A DNA stretch of 64,000 bases from Mytilus galloprovincialis (GCF_965363235.1 NC_134844.1:57734872-57798871); one strand, 5' to 3'; counted from the stretch's first letter, positions 1 to 11,845 are shown. Notes: generated by a model not told the origin, from the sequence alone. Numbers and translations: made by a program.

Positions 1-3000
1 ACTTTCTACTTTATAAGTTTTACTAGAACCACTAGTAATCCCATGGACAGTTAGTTTACTTTCTACTTTATAAGTTTTACTAGAACCACTAGTAATCCCA
101 TGGACAGTTAGTTTACTTTCTACTTTATAAGTTTTACTAGAACCACTAGTAATCCCATGGACAGTTAGTTTACTTTCTACTTTATAAGTTTTACTAGAAC
201 CACTAGTAATCCCATGGACAGTTAGTTTACTTTCTACTTTATAAGTTTTACTAGAACCACTAGTAATCCCATGGACAGTTAGTTTACTTTCTACTTTATA
301 AGTTTTACTAGAACCACTAGTAATCCCATGGACAGTTACTTTACTTTCTACTTTATAAGTTTTACTAGAACCACTAGTAATCCTATGGACAGTTAGTTTA
401 CTTTCTACTTTATAAGTTTTACTAGAACCACTAGTAATCCCATGGACAGTTAGTTTACTTTCTACTTTATAAGTTTTACTAGAACCACTAGTAATCCCGT
501 GGACAGTTAGTTTACTTTCTACTTTATAAGTTTTACTAGAACCACTAGTAATCCCGTGGACAGTTAGTTTACTTTCTACTTTATATGTTTTACTAGAACC
601 ACTAGTAATCCCATGGACAGTTAGTTTACTTTCTACTTTATATGTTTTACTAGAACCACTAGTAATCCCATGGACAGTTAGTTTACTTTCTACTTTATAA
701 AATTTACTAGAACCACTAGTAATCCCATGGACAGTTAGTTTACTTTCTACTTTATAAGTTTTACTAGAACCGCTAGTAATCCCATGGACAGTTAGTTTAC
801 TTTCTACCTTATATCTTTTACTAGAATCACTAGTAATCCCATGGACAGTTAGTTTACTTTCTACTTTATATGTTTTACTAGAACCACTAGTAATCCCGTG
901 GACCGTTAGTTTACTTTCTACTTTATAAGTTTTACTAGAACCACTAGTAATCCCATGGACAGTTAGTTTACTTTCTACTTTATAAGTTTTACTAGAACCA
1001 CTAGTAATCCCATGGACAGTTAGTTTAATTTCTACTTTATAAGTTTTACTAGAACCACTAGTAATCCCATGGACAGTTAGTTTACTTTCTACTTTATATG
1101 TTTTACTAGAACCACTAGTAATCCCATGGACAGTTAGTTCACTTTCTACTTTATAAGTTTTACTAGAACCACTAGTAATCCCATGGACAGTTAGTTTACT
1201 TTCTACTTTATAAGTTTTACTAGAACCACTAGTAATCCCATGGACAGTTAGTTTAATTTCTACTTTATAAGTTTTACTAGAACCACTAGTAATCCCATGG
1301 ACAGTTAGTTTACTTTCTACTTTATAAGTTTTACTAGAACCGCTAGTAATCCCGTGGACAGTTAGTTTACTTTCTACTTTATAAGTTTTACTAGAACCAC
1401 TAGTAATCCCATGGACCGTTAGTTTACTTTCTACTTTATAAGTTTTACTAGAACCACTAGTAATCCCGTGGACAGTTAGTTTACTTTCTACTTTATAAGT
1501 TTCACTAGAACCACTAGTAATCCCATGGACAGTTAGTTTACTTTCTACTTTATAAGTTTTAGTAGAACCACTAGTAATCCCATGAACAGTTAGTTTACTT
1601 TCTACTTTATAAGTTTTACTAGAACCACTAGTAATCCCATGGACAGTCAGTTTACTTTCCACTTTATAAGTTTTACTAGAACCGCTAGTAATCCCATGGA
1701 CAGTTAGTTTACTTTCTACTTTATAAGTTTTACTAGAACCACTAGTAATCCCATGGACCGTTAGTTTACTTTCTACTTTATAAGTTTTACTAGAACCGCT
1801 AGTAATCCCATGGACAGTTAGTTTACTTTCTACTTTATAAGTTTTACTAGAACCGCTAGTAATCCCATGGACAGTTAGTTTACTTTCTACTTTATAAGTT
1901 TTACTAGAACCGCTAGTAATCCCATGGACAGTTAGTTTACTTTCTACTTTATAAGTTTTACTAGAACCACTAGTAATCCCATGGACAGTTAGTTTACTTT
2001 CTACTTAATTAGTTTATCTAGAGCCACTAGTAATCCCATGGACAGTTAGTTTACTTTCTACTTTATAAGTTTTACTAGAACCACTAGTAATCCCATGGAC
2101 AGTTAGTTTACTTTCTACTTTATAAATTTTACTAGAATCGCTAGTAATCCCGTGGACAGTTAGTTTACTTTCTACTTTATAAGTTTTACTAGAACCACTA
2201 GTAATCCCATGGACAGTTAGTTTACTTTCTACTTTATAAGTTTTACTAGAACCACTAGTAATCCCGTGGACAGTTAGTTTACTTTCTACTTTATAAGTTT
2301 TACTAGAACCGCTAGTAATCCCATGGACCGTTAGTTTACTTTCTACTTTATAAGTTTTACTAGAACCGCTAGTAATCCCATGGACCGTTAGTTTACTTTC
2401 TACTTTATAAGTTTTACTAGAACCGCTAGTAATCCCATGGACCGTTAGTTTACTTTCTACTTTATAAGTTTTACTAGAACCACTAGTAATCCCGTGGACA
2501 GTTAGTTTACTTTCTACTTTATAAGTTTTACTAGAACCACTAGTAATCCCATGGACCGTTAGTTTACTTTCTACTTTATTAGTTTTACTATAACCACTAG
2601 TAATCCCATGGACAGTTAGTTTACTTTCTACTTTATAAGTTTTACTAGAACCACTAGTAATCCCATGGACAGTTAGTTTACTTTCTACTTTATAAGTTTT
2701 ACTAGAACCACTAGTAATCCCGTGGACAGTTAGTTTACTTTCTACTTTATATGTTTTACTAGAACCACTAGTAATCCCATGGACAGTTAGTTTACTTTCT
2801 ACTTTATATGTTTTACTAGAACCACTAGTAATCCCATGGACCGTTAGTTTACTTTCTACTTTATAAAATTTACTAGAACCACTAGTAATCCCATGGACAG
2901 TTAGTTTACTTTCTACTTTATAAGTTTTACTAGAACCGCTAGTAATCCCATGGACAGTTAGTTTACTTTCTACCTTATATCTTTTACTAGAATCACTAGT

Positions 3001-5672
3001 AATCCCATGGACAGTTAGTTTACTTTCTACTTTATATGTTTTACTAGAACCACTAGTAATCCCGTGGACCGTTAGTTTACTTTCTACTTTATAAGTTTTA
3101 CTAGAACCACTAGTAATCCCATGGACAGTTAGTTTACTTTCTACTTTATAAGTTTTACTAGAACCACTAGTAATCCCATGAGCAGTTAGTTTAATTTCTA
3201 CTTTATAAGTTTTACTAGAACCACTAGTAATCCCATGGACAGTTAGTTTACTTTCTACTTTATATGTTTTACTAGAACCACTAGTAATCCCATGGACAGT
3301 TAGTTCACTTTCTACTTTATAAGTTTTACTAGAACCACTAGTAATCCCATGGACAGTTAGTTTACTTTCTACTTTATAAGTTTTACTAGAACCACTAGTA
3401 ATCCCATGGACAGTTAGTTTAATTTCTACTTTATAAGTTTTACTAGAACCACTAGTAATCCCATGGACAGTTAGTTTACTTTCTACTTTATAAGTTTTAC
3501 TAGAACCGCTAGTAATCCCGTGGACAGTTAGTTTACTTTCTACTTTATAAGTTTTACTAGAACCACTAGTAATCCCATGGACAGTTAGTTTACTTTCTAC
3601 TTTATAAGTTTTAGTAGAACCACTAGTAATCCCATGGACAGTTAGTTTACTTTCTACTTTATAAGTTTTACTAGAACCACTAGTATTCCCATGGACAGTC
3701 AGTTTACTTTCCACTTTATAAGTTTTACTAGAACCGCTAGTAATCCCATGGACAGTTAGTTTACTTTCTACTTTATAAGTTTTACTAGAACCACTAGTAA
3801 TCCCATGGACCGTTAGTTTACTTTCTACTTTATAAGTTTTACTAGAACCGCTAGTAATCCCATGGACAGTTAGTTTATTTTCTACTTTATAAGTTTTACT
3901 AGAACCGCTAGTAATCCCATGGACAGTTAGTTTACTTTCTACTTTATAAGTTTTACTAGAACCGCTAGTAATCCCATGGACAGTTAGTTTACTTTCTACT
4001 TTATAAGTTTTACTAGAACCACTAGTAATCCCATGGACAGTTAGTTTACTTTCTACTTAATTAGTTTATCTAGAGCCACTAGTAATCCCATGGACAGTTA
4101 GTTTACTTTCTACTTTATAAGTTTTACTAGAACCACTAGTAATCCCATGGACAGTTAGTTTAATTTCTACTTTATAAGTTTTACTAGAACCACTAGTAAT
4201 CCCATGGACAGTTAGTTTACTTTCTACTTTATATGTTTTACTAGAACCACTAGTAATCCCATGGACAGTTAGTTCACTTTCTACTTTATAAGTTTTACTA
4301 GAACCACTAGTAATCCCATGGACAGTTAGTTTACTTTCTACTTTATAAGTTTTACTAGAACCACTAGTAATCCCGTGGACAGTTAGTTTACTTTCTACTT
4401 TATAAGTTTTACTAGAACCACTAGTAATCCCATGAACAGTTAGTTTACTTTCTACTTTATAAGTTTTACTAAAACCACTAGTAATCCCATGAACATATAG
4501 TTTACTTTCTACTTTATAAGTTTTACTAGAACCACTAGTAATCCCATGAACAGTTAGTTTACTTTCTACTTTATAAGTTTTACTAGAACCACTAGTAATC
4601 CCATGAACAGTTAGTTTACTTTCTACTTTATAAGTTTTACTAGAACCACTAGTAATCCCATGAACAGTTAGTTTACTTTCTACTTTATAAGTTTTACTAG
4701 AACCACTAGTAATCCCATGGACAGTTAGTTTACTTTCTACTTTATACTTTATAAGTTTTACTTTCTACTTTATAAGTTTTACTAGAACCACTAGTAATCC
4801 CATGAACAGTTAGTTTACTTTCTACTTTATAAGTTTTACTAGAACCACTAGTAATCCCATGGACAGTTAGTTTACTCTTTATAAGTTGTACTAGAACCGC
4901 TAGTAATCCCATGGACAGTTTGTTTACTTTCTACTTTATAAGTTTTACTAGAACCATGCACTAGTAATCCCATGGACAGTTTGTTTACTTTCTACTTTAT
5001 AAGTTTTACTAGAACCGCTAGTAATCCCGTGGACAGTTAGTTTACTTTCTACTTTATATGTTTTACTAGAACCACTAGTAATCCCGGGGACAGTTAGTTT
5101 ACTTTCTACTTTATAAGTTTTACTAGAACCACTAGTAATCCCGTGGACAGTTAGTTTACTTTCTACTTTATAAGTTTTACTAGAACCACTAGTAATTTCA
5201 TGGACAGTTAGTTTACTTTCTACTTTATAAGTTTTACTAGAACCACTAGTAATCCCATGGACAGTTAGTTTACTTTCTACTTTATAAGTTTTACTAGAAC
5301 CACTAGTAATCCCATGGACAGTTAGTTTACTTTCTACTTTTAATTATAAGTTTTACTAGAACCACTAGTAATCCCATGGACAGTTAGTTTACTTTCTACT
5401 TTATAAGTTTTACTAGAACCACTAGTAATCCCATGGACAGTTAGTTTACTTTCTACTTTATAAGTTTTACTAGAACCACTAGTAATCCCATGGACAGTTT
5501 GTTTACTTTCTACTTAATTAGTTTTACTAGAACCACTAGTAATCCCATGGACAGTTAGTTTACTTTCTACTTTATAAGTTTTACTAGAACCGCTAGTAAT
5601 CCCGTGGACAGTTAGTTTACTTTCTACTTTATAAGTTTTACTAGAACCACTAGTAATCCCATGGACAGTTAG
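1..5672. repeat. 57-bp tandem array (about 100 units)
   Basis: The unit of 57 bp repeats head to tail from the window edge to 5672, so the array continues to the left. Every unit carries an SpeI site (ACTAGT) and most carry an NcoI site (CCATGG). From 1 to about 4730 units keep exact 57-bp register apart from substitutions. From about 4735 to 5520 the array decays: a broken unit near 4740-4770, a short unit near 4875, a 4-bp insertion near 4957 and an insertion near 5340. Because 57 is a multiple of three, one reading frame is kept through the array; on the minus strand it encodes a 19-residue repeat with core KLTVHGITSGSSKTY. The five other frames are closed in the consensus unit. Confidence 0.98.
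2014..3714 (-). CDS. open frame of 19-aa repeats (566 aa, doubtful gene)
   Basis: This is the longest closed stretch of the minus-strand frame in the 57-bp array: about 30 copies of a 19-residue unit, rich in Ser, Thr and Lys and with no cysteine. The listed start is a GTG inside the array, so it is not a convincing initiation site. The frame ends at a TAA in a variant unit (2011-2013). The same variant unit recurs at 4053, and the frame reopens beyond each of these stops. From about 2001 down to base 1 it is also open and leaves the window. I do not recognise the repeat. It could be an exon of a repetitive secreted or structural protein, a former coding repeat, or a satellite that happens to have one open frame. 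The excess of synonymous variants among units argues for present or recent coding. No splice sites or transcript signals were identified. Confidence 0.3.
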   Translation of the reverse strand: MESKLTVHGNTSGSSKTYKVESKLTVHGITSGSTKTYKVESKLTVHGITSGSSKTYKVESKLTVHGITSGSSKTYKVESKLTVHGITSGSSKTYKVEIKLTVHGITSGSSKTYKVESKLTVHGITSGSSKTYKVESELTVHGITSGSSKTYKVESKLTVHGITSGSSKTYKVEIKLTAHGITSGSSKTYKVESKLTVHGITSGSSKTYKVESKLTVHGITSGSSKTYKVESKLTVHGITSDSSKRYKVESKLTVHGITSGSSKTYKVESKLTVHGITSGSSKFYKVESKLTVHGITSGSSKTYKVESKLTVHGITSGSSKTYKVESKLTVHGITSGSSKTYKVESKLTVHGITSGSSKTYKVESKLTVHGITSGYSKTNKVESKLTVHGITSGSSKTYKVESKLTVHGITSGSSKTYKVESKLTVHGITSGSSKTYKVESKLTVHGITSGSSKTYKVESKLTVHGITSGSSKTYKVESKLTVHGITSGSSKTYKVESKLTVHGITSGSSKTYKVESKLTVHGITSDSSKIYKVESKLTVHGITSGSSKTYKVESKLTVHGITSGSR

Positions 5673-5732
5673 TATGCTTATTTGACTAGTAAATTCTACT
5701 AGGTATTTCTTTGAATGAAACGAATTCTGCAT
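5514..5732 (-). CDS. array-edge ORF with unique N-terminus
   Basis: At the right edge of the 57-bp array the minus-strand frame runs on into unique DNA and finds an ATG at 5730-5732. This gives about 21 non-repeat residues (MQNSFHSKKYLVEF and onward) followed by three repeat units and a TAA at the variant unit near 5514. The leader has no signal peptide or recognisable domain. It could be the first exon of a repeat protein whose later units are now broken by indels, or simple chance read-through. Confidence in a real gene is low. Confidence 0.2.
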   Translation of the reverse strand: MQNSFHSKKYLVEFTSQISILTVHGITSGSSKTYKVESKLTVHGITSGSSKTYKVESKLTVHGITSGSSKTN

Positions 5733-6180
5733 CAAACCAGCTTATCCAAATTTAAGATGGTTTTTTTTAATAACTTATATCTTTTTGTCGTCGAATTACG
5801 TTGCTCTGTACCTACAACCCACAATTTTTTAATTTGGTTTCTGAGACACTATATAGAATAAATTGTTATATACTAGTAAGGTGTTATTGTATTTGTACCG
5901 TAAGGTGTGACGCTATACGGAACTTGTCCCCCTTTTTTATACTTATCTAGAAAAAACTGCAATTAGATCTCCAAAAGGTATATCCGATTCCCTTATTTCA
6001 ATTGCACATTCCATGTTTTTCTTTCGTTGTCTACACTATCATTTAGAGATTTTAGTCTATGTGTTTCTAATATTTATAAAAAAAATCCGAAGTTTACCGA
6101 ATCTGAACCACGGACCACCATCACATACATCAATCATCATCATCACCATCACTGATCATCACCTTCATCAACAAAAAACG
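5673..6180. other. intergenic, nothing recognised
   Basis: Unique AT-rich DNA right of the 57-bp array. I see no gene, repeat or RNA here apart from a CAT-rich stretch near 6121-6165. Confidence 0.5.
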
Positions 6181-6294
6181 TATAATGTTGTGATCACTGC
6201 ATATAATGTTGTGAGCACTGCATGTATTGTTGTGACCACTGCATATAATGGTGTGACAACTGCATATAATGGTGTGACCACTGCATATAATGCT
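6181..6294. repeat. 21-bp minisatellite, about 5 copies
   Basis: Five imperfect units of the type TATAATGKTGTGACCACTGCA lie head to tail. Their length is a multiple of three, which keeps a 114-aa plus frame and a 77-aa minus frame open. Neither looks like a gene. Confidence 0.85.
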
Positions 6295-6683
6295 GATCAT
6301 CAACATAAGGCAGTCATGGCGTTCCATACAATAAGTCGGAAGAGCATTAGTAAATGAACACAAGTAATAGCTTTTCTAAAAAGCTTGCCGTATTTTAGCT
6401 GATTATATTGAGATCAGTGGTTTGTGAGTAGTTTATTTTTATTGGAATATTGCACTTCAAGAAATATGAAAACATGCGCTTTTTTCTACTAATTTGTCAT
6501 TTTTGGTGTATTATTGGTCTACCCGTGTTATAATGGAAGGAGATTTTATAAATTGAGAATGGAAATGGGGAATGATATTATAATAAAATGTATTTTGTGT
6601 CTATAATCAACTTGATAAAAATAGCATATAACCTACAAGTACTTTTGAGGATTACTACTTGACAAAATGGACAACAACAGAAG

Positions 6684-6780
6684 GAAGTGGCGGATCCAGA
6701 GGGGGATGTATAAGGCGTACACCCCATCCCCCCCCCCTTTTGCTCATTTTTTTTTTTTTTTTAATGATTAATCATACTAG
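6684..6780 (+). mobile_element. partial GTGGCGGATCC-type MITE
   Basis: It begins with AGTGGCGGATCCAGAGGGGG, the terminal sequence of a short dispersed element seen several times in this window (near-complete copies at 7606-7768 and 38977-39147). A poly-C and poly-T stretch follows and the far end is not recognisable. Confidence 0.5.
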
Positions 6781-7605
6781 ACTATGTGAACTTTGCGATT
6801 TCCTGTGTACTCTATTTTTTTATATTTATGTGACAATTCTTTACTTATAAAGATATTTTTGGCTGGAATTTACTGATTGTCAAAGTAATGTGATTCGCTA
6901 TGGTAGAGTTGACCAGTGCTTCGAAAAACGTCACTCAGTTGTTTTGAAATTCAAATTACAGTAACACATTGCTAAGTCTGAGGATGACAATCATGACACC
7001 GTCAAAGCGACATAGGATTGAGCAAGAACGTATTGACTTCTATTTAACTATTCCACCGAACAGGAAGTAATACTCTATAGACTATAAGACTCTCATGAAA
7101 AAATTCTGAGGCAATATTATTTACCTACGAGAACATGTTTAACCCCAAATGCCATTGTCATGATTGATTGAATATATAAAAGTGCTGCTTTGCGTTGAAG
7201 ACTAAACTCCAACCTTTAATAATTTACTTTTATAAATTGTGACTTGGATAGACAGTTGTCTTTGGTACTTACATACATGTATATGAGATCCAGTTATATC
7301 TATCTACAAGATTGAGCACACATTTTTTTTGTAATAAATTTAAAAGATAATTATTTCTATAATATCTGATAATATGTATCAGTTATTTGTGATTTTTCAT
7401 TTGATGTGTACTCTCTGGTAATGTCAGTTTCAGCATGATCAGTTGATTGGTTGTGATAGAAAAAATGGGGCAGTTTGCAATTGTCATGTGCAGGTACACC
7501 ACATGTGGATCTTCTTTCCCCTCTCATTTATAAAATTGTGCATGATATCTATCACAGAAACGCACCAGAATTTTGGTAAATGAAACACTTGTCATATTAA
7601 ATTAA

Positions 7606-7768
7606 AGTCAGGGGTGGAATTAAGAGGGTTTTTCAGGGGGCCTGGGCCATCCCTTTTGTAGGAAAATTTTGTTTTTTTATAGGGAATCACTGAAGCATGA
7701 CTGGAGTTGGCCCCTTCTTAGGCAGTCAGTGGGCTCTCGCTTATGAAAATTTCTGGATCCACCACTAA
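7606..7768 (-). mobile_element. short MITE with GGATCCACCACT ends
   Basis: A near-complete copy of the dispersed element. It starts AGGGGTGGAATTAAGAGGG and ends TTCTGGATCCACCACT, which form imperfect terminal inverted repeats. The internal block GGGAATCACTGAAGCATGAC and GGCAGTCAGTGGGC is shared with the copies at 9010, 9675 and 39047. Confidence 0.7.
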
Positions 7769-9009
7769 AAGTTTGAGTATAGTTAGATAAGAATTTATGA
7801 CATATTATGTTGAAATTTGCACAGATAATGAATGAAAAATAGAGTAAATTAAAAAATAGGCACTATTATTAAAAGCTTTCCTTGCTTATTCACAAGGACA
7901 TATAATATCCTCCATGCTATTCCGATCTTAGTTTCTATTCATACATACATGTAGTCTGGTGCTGTTCCAAGTAGTTTTCTTTTTTCTGTTTCTTGAGAAG
8001 TATTTCTTTTACCTGTTCAGTCACTGTAAAGTGTTACAATTCCTATTTAAACGCAACACATAAATAGTGACCAAAAAGGTACAGCTATCACATGAGAGAA
8101 GCTAGAAAAAAGTAAAATGTATACATTTTAAACATTTTTGTAGGACCATGAAAATGGGGTATATAGATAGATATGCATAAAGAGACCATAGAACAAATAA
8201 GCAAACAAATTCAAAGGAGATGTACAAGTACATGTAACATGAATTATTATTATTAAAAAAAAGTCATGGCATGGCCAGAGACCCCAAACTTGACAGCATT
8301 TGGTGTTGAACAGGTAAAATGTTTGCATTGACAATAAATATAGCCTTTGTTTCACCCAGGTCGCCTTTCCCTAAATCAGCTATATTAAAGGTAACCACAT
8401 ATTTCTGGGCCGGGTTGAAAAATAAATGAAAATGACTTTGAAAAAAGCTTATAGAAAGACACCAAATTTGGGAGACATCTATTAAAATGTTTGAAATAAT
8501 AAGAAAGTTGACAAGAAATAAGCTTTTTTAGATAATATACAGACTATTGCAGTCAGCCGCCTGAAATGTTTGCTTATACACTTTGCTTTCCTATAATGAT
8601 TTAAAATCAGTGTGATAGTTTTCATGAAGAACACTGAGCGTACAGGTATTATGACGAGATAAATGTTGTGTTACATGTATCTACACAAATAAGTAAAATA
8701 TGAAAATTCTTGCCTCCAAAACCAGTGATTGATCTCCTGATTTATATCTCATCACTCTATGCAGATGCTGTGTGAAAAAAAAAATTGACTAAACAGTATG
8801 CTTCTATCCATTGAGTTGATTTATTATTAATTATTTTGCTTTGAATACACCTTATTGCTACAATATGAATATGTCCACCATTACAAACTGTACATGTACA
8901 TCACAAATATTCCATGTAAAATTTTGATGTTTTAATACAAAATATATGATGCCACAATGGAAAAGTAATTGTTGTACATGTATGACGTTAATGGTTTAAG
9001 AATGGACAG
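7769..9009. other. intergenic, nothing recognised
   Basis: AT-rich DNA with only short chance ORFs. I see no conserved coding pattern, RNA gene or clear repeat. Confidence 0.5.
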
Positions 9010-9095
9010 ATTCTTAGGTCAGGTGGGACAATAAGGGGGAAGGGGGCGACTTCTCCAGTCATGCTTCAGTGATTCCCTAGATAATCAACCAAATA
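9010..9095 (+). mobile_element. fragment of the GGATCC-type MITE
   Basis: The block with CCAGTCATGCTTCAGTGATT matches the inner part of the element at 7606-7768 in inverse orientation; the ends are missing. Confidence 0.5.
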
Positions 9096-9254
9096 GTAAT
9101 GTTTGTTACGAAAAAATATACTAAGTGTAAAACCTGATGATGTGAATAAATTGAAATCAGACATACATGTATCAAATAAAATTTTCAGTGCTTTTGATAT
9201 ATCAATGGGCAATCTGATGAGTTAAGACTTTTTTGACTGATTTTTATAGTTCGT

Positions 9255-9627
9255 TCTTATGTTGTACTGTTATACATGTACCACTGTCCAAGGTTTGGGG
9301 GGGGGGGGGATCAGAATCCCGCTAACATGTTTACCACGCCACATAATTTATGTATGTGTCTGTCACAAGTCAGGAGCCTACAACTCAGTGGTTGTTGTTT
9401 GTTTATGTGTTACATATTTGTTTTCGTTCATTTTTTTATATAAATAAGGCCGTTGGTTTTCTGGTTTGAATTGTTTTACATGTCATATCAGGGCCTTTAT
9501 AGCTGACTATGTTGTATAGATTTTGATCATCATTGACCTATAGTTGTTCATGTCTGTGTCATTTTGGTCTCTTGTAGACAGTTGTCTCATGGGCAATCAT
9601 ACCACATCTTCTTTTTTTATAATGACT
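9255..9627 (-). mobile_element. near-complete mussel dispersed repeat (GATTGCCAATGAGAC family)
   Basis: This is the longest copy in the window of the commonest mussel repeat. In reverse orientation it contains, in order, GATGTGGTATGATTGCC, the CAAAATGACACAGACATGAAC block, the TATAAAGGCCCTGATATG block, CAGGCTCCTGACTTGTGACA-like sequence, and a GGCGTGGTAAACATGTTAGC block ending in a G-rich run. Other copies below carry only parts of it. I see no RNA polymerase III boxes, so its class (SINE or MITE) is left open. Confidence 0.8.
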
Positions 9628-9673
9628 GCTGATCACCACTGTGTTCATACTGGGACTATTATGGTCCAACAAC

Positions 9674-9785
9674 CAGTGGCGGATCCAGAAATTTTCATGA
9701 GTGCAGGCCCACCAAATTTCCCAAAAAAGGATTGCATGCCCCCTGGCCCCCTTCTAAATCAGTCTCCTGACAGCTACAAAGAATA
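9674..9785 (+). mobile_element. partial GTGGCGGATCC-type MITE
   Basis: It starts AGTGGCGGATCCAGAAATTT and continues into a CCCCCTGGCCCCCTTCT block shared with the other copies; the 3' end is not clear. Confidence 0.6.
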
Positions 9786-10064
9786 AATTATCAGGTACGA
9801 GTACATCAAAGATCATTAAACTATCTACCCCACATGCAAACATCTATTTGGGAGTTCACTGTATTGCAAGTTTTTTTGGGGGGTTCGAAGGATCGTATAA
9901 ATCATTGCATTGGGGGTCATTGTCAAAATATAGAGCTAAAGATAAATTATATAATTTACAACAGCTGACACTATATATATATAGTGCACTGAAACCCTTG
10001 CAAATAACAATACAGTGTCAGTGGTGCTTGGTGTAGGCTTCTTTGCACATAAGAAACCATATTG

Positions 10065-10489
10065 TAGCAACTGGCACTTCCGCTAGGTGGCGTCCCAAGT
10101 CAATCAATAAATAAATCACAAATGGCGACCTTGATTGACATGGTAATTAATACGGGGATATATGAAAAGTCCTCTTTCCGAATGTTCCGAACGTATTCAA
10201 ATTCCATAAAAAGAATGCCCAAATAAGGCGTATATATGCGTTAACAATCATAAGACACACCTTTTCATTGATTAAAAGCAACGTGAAGTGGAAATTCTGT
10301 AGAATAATGAAATTTTAAATAATATACGGTAAATCGACGATCATTTTTCACAAAATCAATATTAATTTTATATATTTTCAAATGATATAACAGTCCTTTT
10401 TTGTCGTTTTTCATATGTATTTTGTGAAAATAAAACTGCGAAAATTTAATGAGGGGAGATAATTCCGGCGAAATCATACTTCCGGTTTT
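10065..10489 (+). promoter_or_regulatory. candidate TATA-less promoter region
   Basis: Within AT-rich surroundings this stretch has a run of motifs typical of animal CpG-type promoters. They are a CTCF-like core CCGCTAGGTGGCG at 10079-10091, a YY1-like AAATGGCGACC near 10121, and two ETS-type motifs, ACTTCCG at 10076 and ACTTCCGG at 10479-10486. A good splice donor follows at 10544. The motifs are seen; promoter function and the link to the gene at 13.1-17.7 kb are inferred. Confidence 0.4.
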
Positions 10490-10543
10490 CTGAGCAGACG
10501 ACAGAACTGACTCCTGAAATTGAAGTTGAAGTTGTTTTTATCG
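10490..10543 (+). other. candidate noncoding first exon of the transposase-like unit
   Basis: The stretch after the ETS motif ends in ATCG followed by GTAAGTA, a strong donor. A matching acceptor with a long pyrimidine tract (TTTGTTTTCAG) lies at 13129, just upstream of the ATG at 13158. The start coordinate is a guess. An RNA-seq junction 10543-13130 would prove it. Confidence 0.35.
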
Positions 10544-10810
10544 GTAAGTAGCCATTCAGGGTCATTATATTAACTTTTAACAGACACATGATATCATACT
10601 TAAGTGTTAATTATAGATTATACCACTACTACTTGTGTTGAAGCGTGAAATTATCACACTGAAAGTGAAATGAATTTTGAAATTGAAAATGAAATTTGAA
10701 TATCCTTCTTTGGAATGGAACACAGGCACTAGACGTTTTGGCCATAGTAATAAAATATTAGCAATGGGAAGAAAATAATATATATTGCCAATATTTTAGT
10801 ACTTAACTAT

Positions 10811-11107
10811 TAGGCAGCAACCATTTGATTTTCTGGGGGGGGGGGGGGGGGGGGGCTATGGTTTTTTTTGGAAAAAAAAGTTTGTTTTCAGTTTTTGGAG
10901 AAAAAAACAATTTGTTTTTGATTCTGAGAAAAAAAAATTGTTTGTTTCAACCTCAGCTGCCACTATATGTAATGCTAAAATTGAAAGAAAATAATTGTTT
11001 TCGACTTGTCGTGAAAAAAATAGATTGTTTTTCGCCGCAGGCGGAAAAAAAATTTGTCCAGAAAAAAAAACCATAGCCCCCCAGAAAATCAAGTGGTTGC
11101 TGCCTTA
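10811..11107. mobile_element. 297-bp TIR element with homopolymer interior
   Basis: The ends are inverted repeats of about 27 bp of the type TAAGGCAGCAACCACTTGAT followed by TTTTCTGG, and the match extends through G/C and CTATGG/CCATAG blocks. Inside are a run of 21 G and many poly-A/poly-T stretches, which produce two opposite chance ORFs. It has the form of a MITE; the superfamily was not determined. Confidence 0.85.
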
Positions 11108-11221
11108 CTGAACGACAAGTGCCAGTGCTTGGAATTATGCTCCATCTTAACTGCTCCTTAAGGGTGAAGTTTAAATCATGTTGTTTATTTACTATAGTAT
11201 TATGTATAATTATGTTTTAGA

Positions 11222-11268
11222 TTTATGAGTTTGACTATCCCTTTGGTATCTTCCGGCCCTCTTTTATG
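11222..11268 (-). mobile_element. fragment of the GGGACGAAAGATACC repeat
   Basis: Inverse copy of the terminal block also found at 63034-63095 (GACGAAAGATACCAAAGGGA type), common in bivalve DNA. Confidence 0.6.
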
Positions 11269-11678
11269 TATAAAGTATAGTATACTGTATAGTTCTTATA
11301 TTATAACACAATAAATAATGTTACAGTGCAGCATGTTCAGCTACACACACTGACAGTGACACAGTTACAATGACACATGTTGATAGTTTTAAATTATTTT
11401 ACATTCATGATCCTGATTCGCACACATACAATGATACATGTACATGCATGTTGGTTAGTAATTTAAATTACACTTAAATCATTGTCTGAAAAAGACCTTG
11501 AATTGGATGAGAATTATTGTTTTGCCATCTGATCTGTATTGAATTAATGAGGATAGGTAAAGGGTTATGTTTTGCCATATTTATTTCATTGATTCACTGA
11601 AAAAAAGCAACAGAAGCAATGTGCAAAATATTTTATTTTTCGTTCAACATGATATTGTAACGTTTTGCATGTAACTTA

Positions 11679-11845
11679 GGAGATAACTGTATTGTATTTT
11701 AAGCTTGGCCTTCGTAAAACGTAGATTTTACTGTCGCAAATTGAGTTTACCTAGCGACGCGGAGCGGAGATAGGTAAACGGATATTTGCGACAGTAAAAT
11801 CAAGTTTTATGAAGGCCAAGCTTAAAATACAATACAGTTATCTCC
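11679..11845. mobile_element. foldback element (long hairpin)
   Basis: Two arms of about 75 bp are near-perfect inverse copies, starting GGAGATAACTGTATTGTATT and ending with its complement, around a loop of about 17 bp (AGCGACGCGGAGCGGAG). This is typical of foldback or MITE elements in bivalves. No coding capacity. Confidence 0.85.

Noticed and set aside
6013..6357. 114-aa plus-strand ORF
   Set aside because: Most of it is the translated 21-bp minisatellite, and the rest is AT-rich chance sequence.
10825..11092. Two overlapping opposite ORFs of 78-83 aa
   Set aside because: They are translations of the homopolymer-rich inside of a TIR element.
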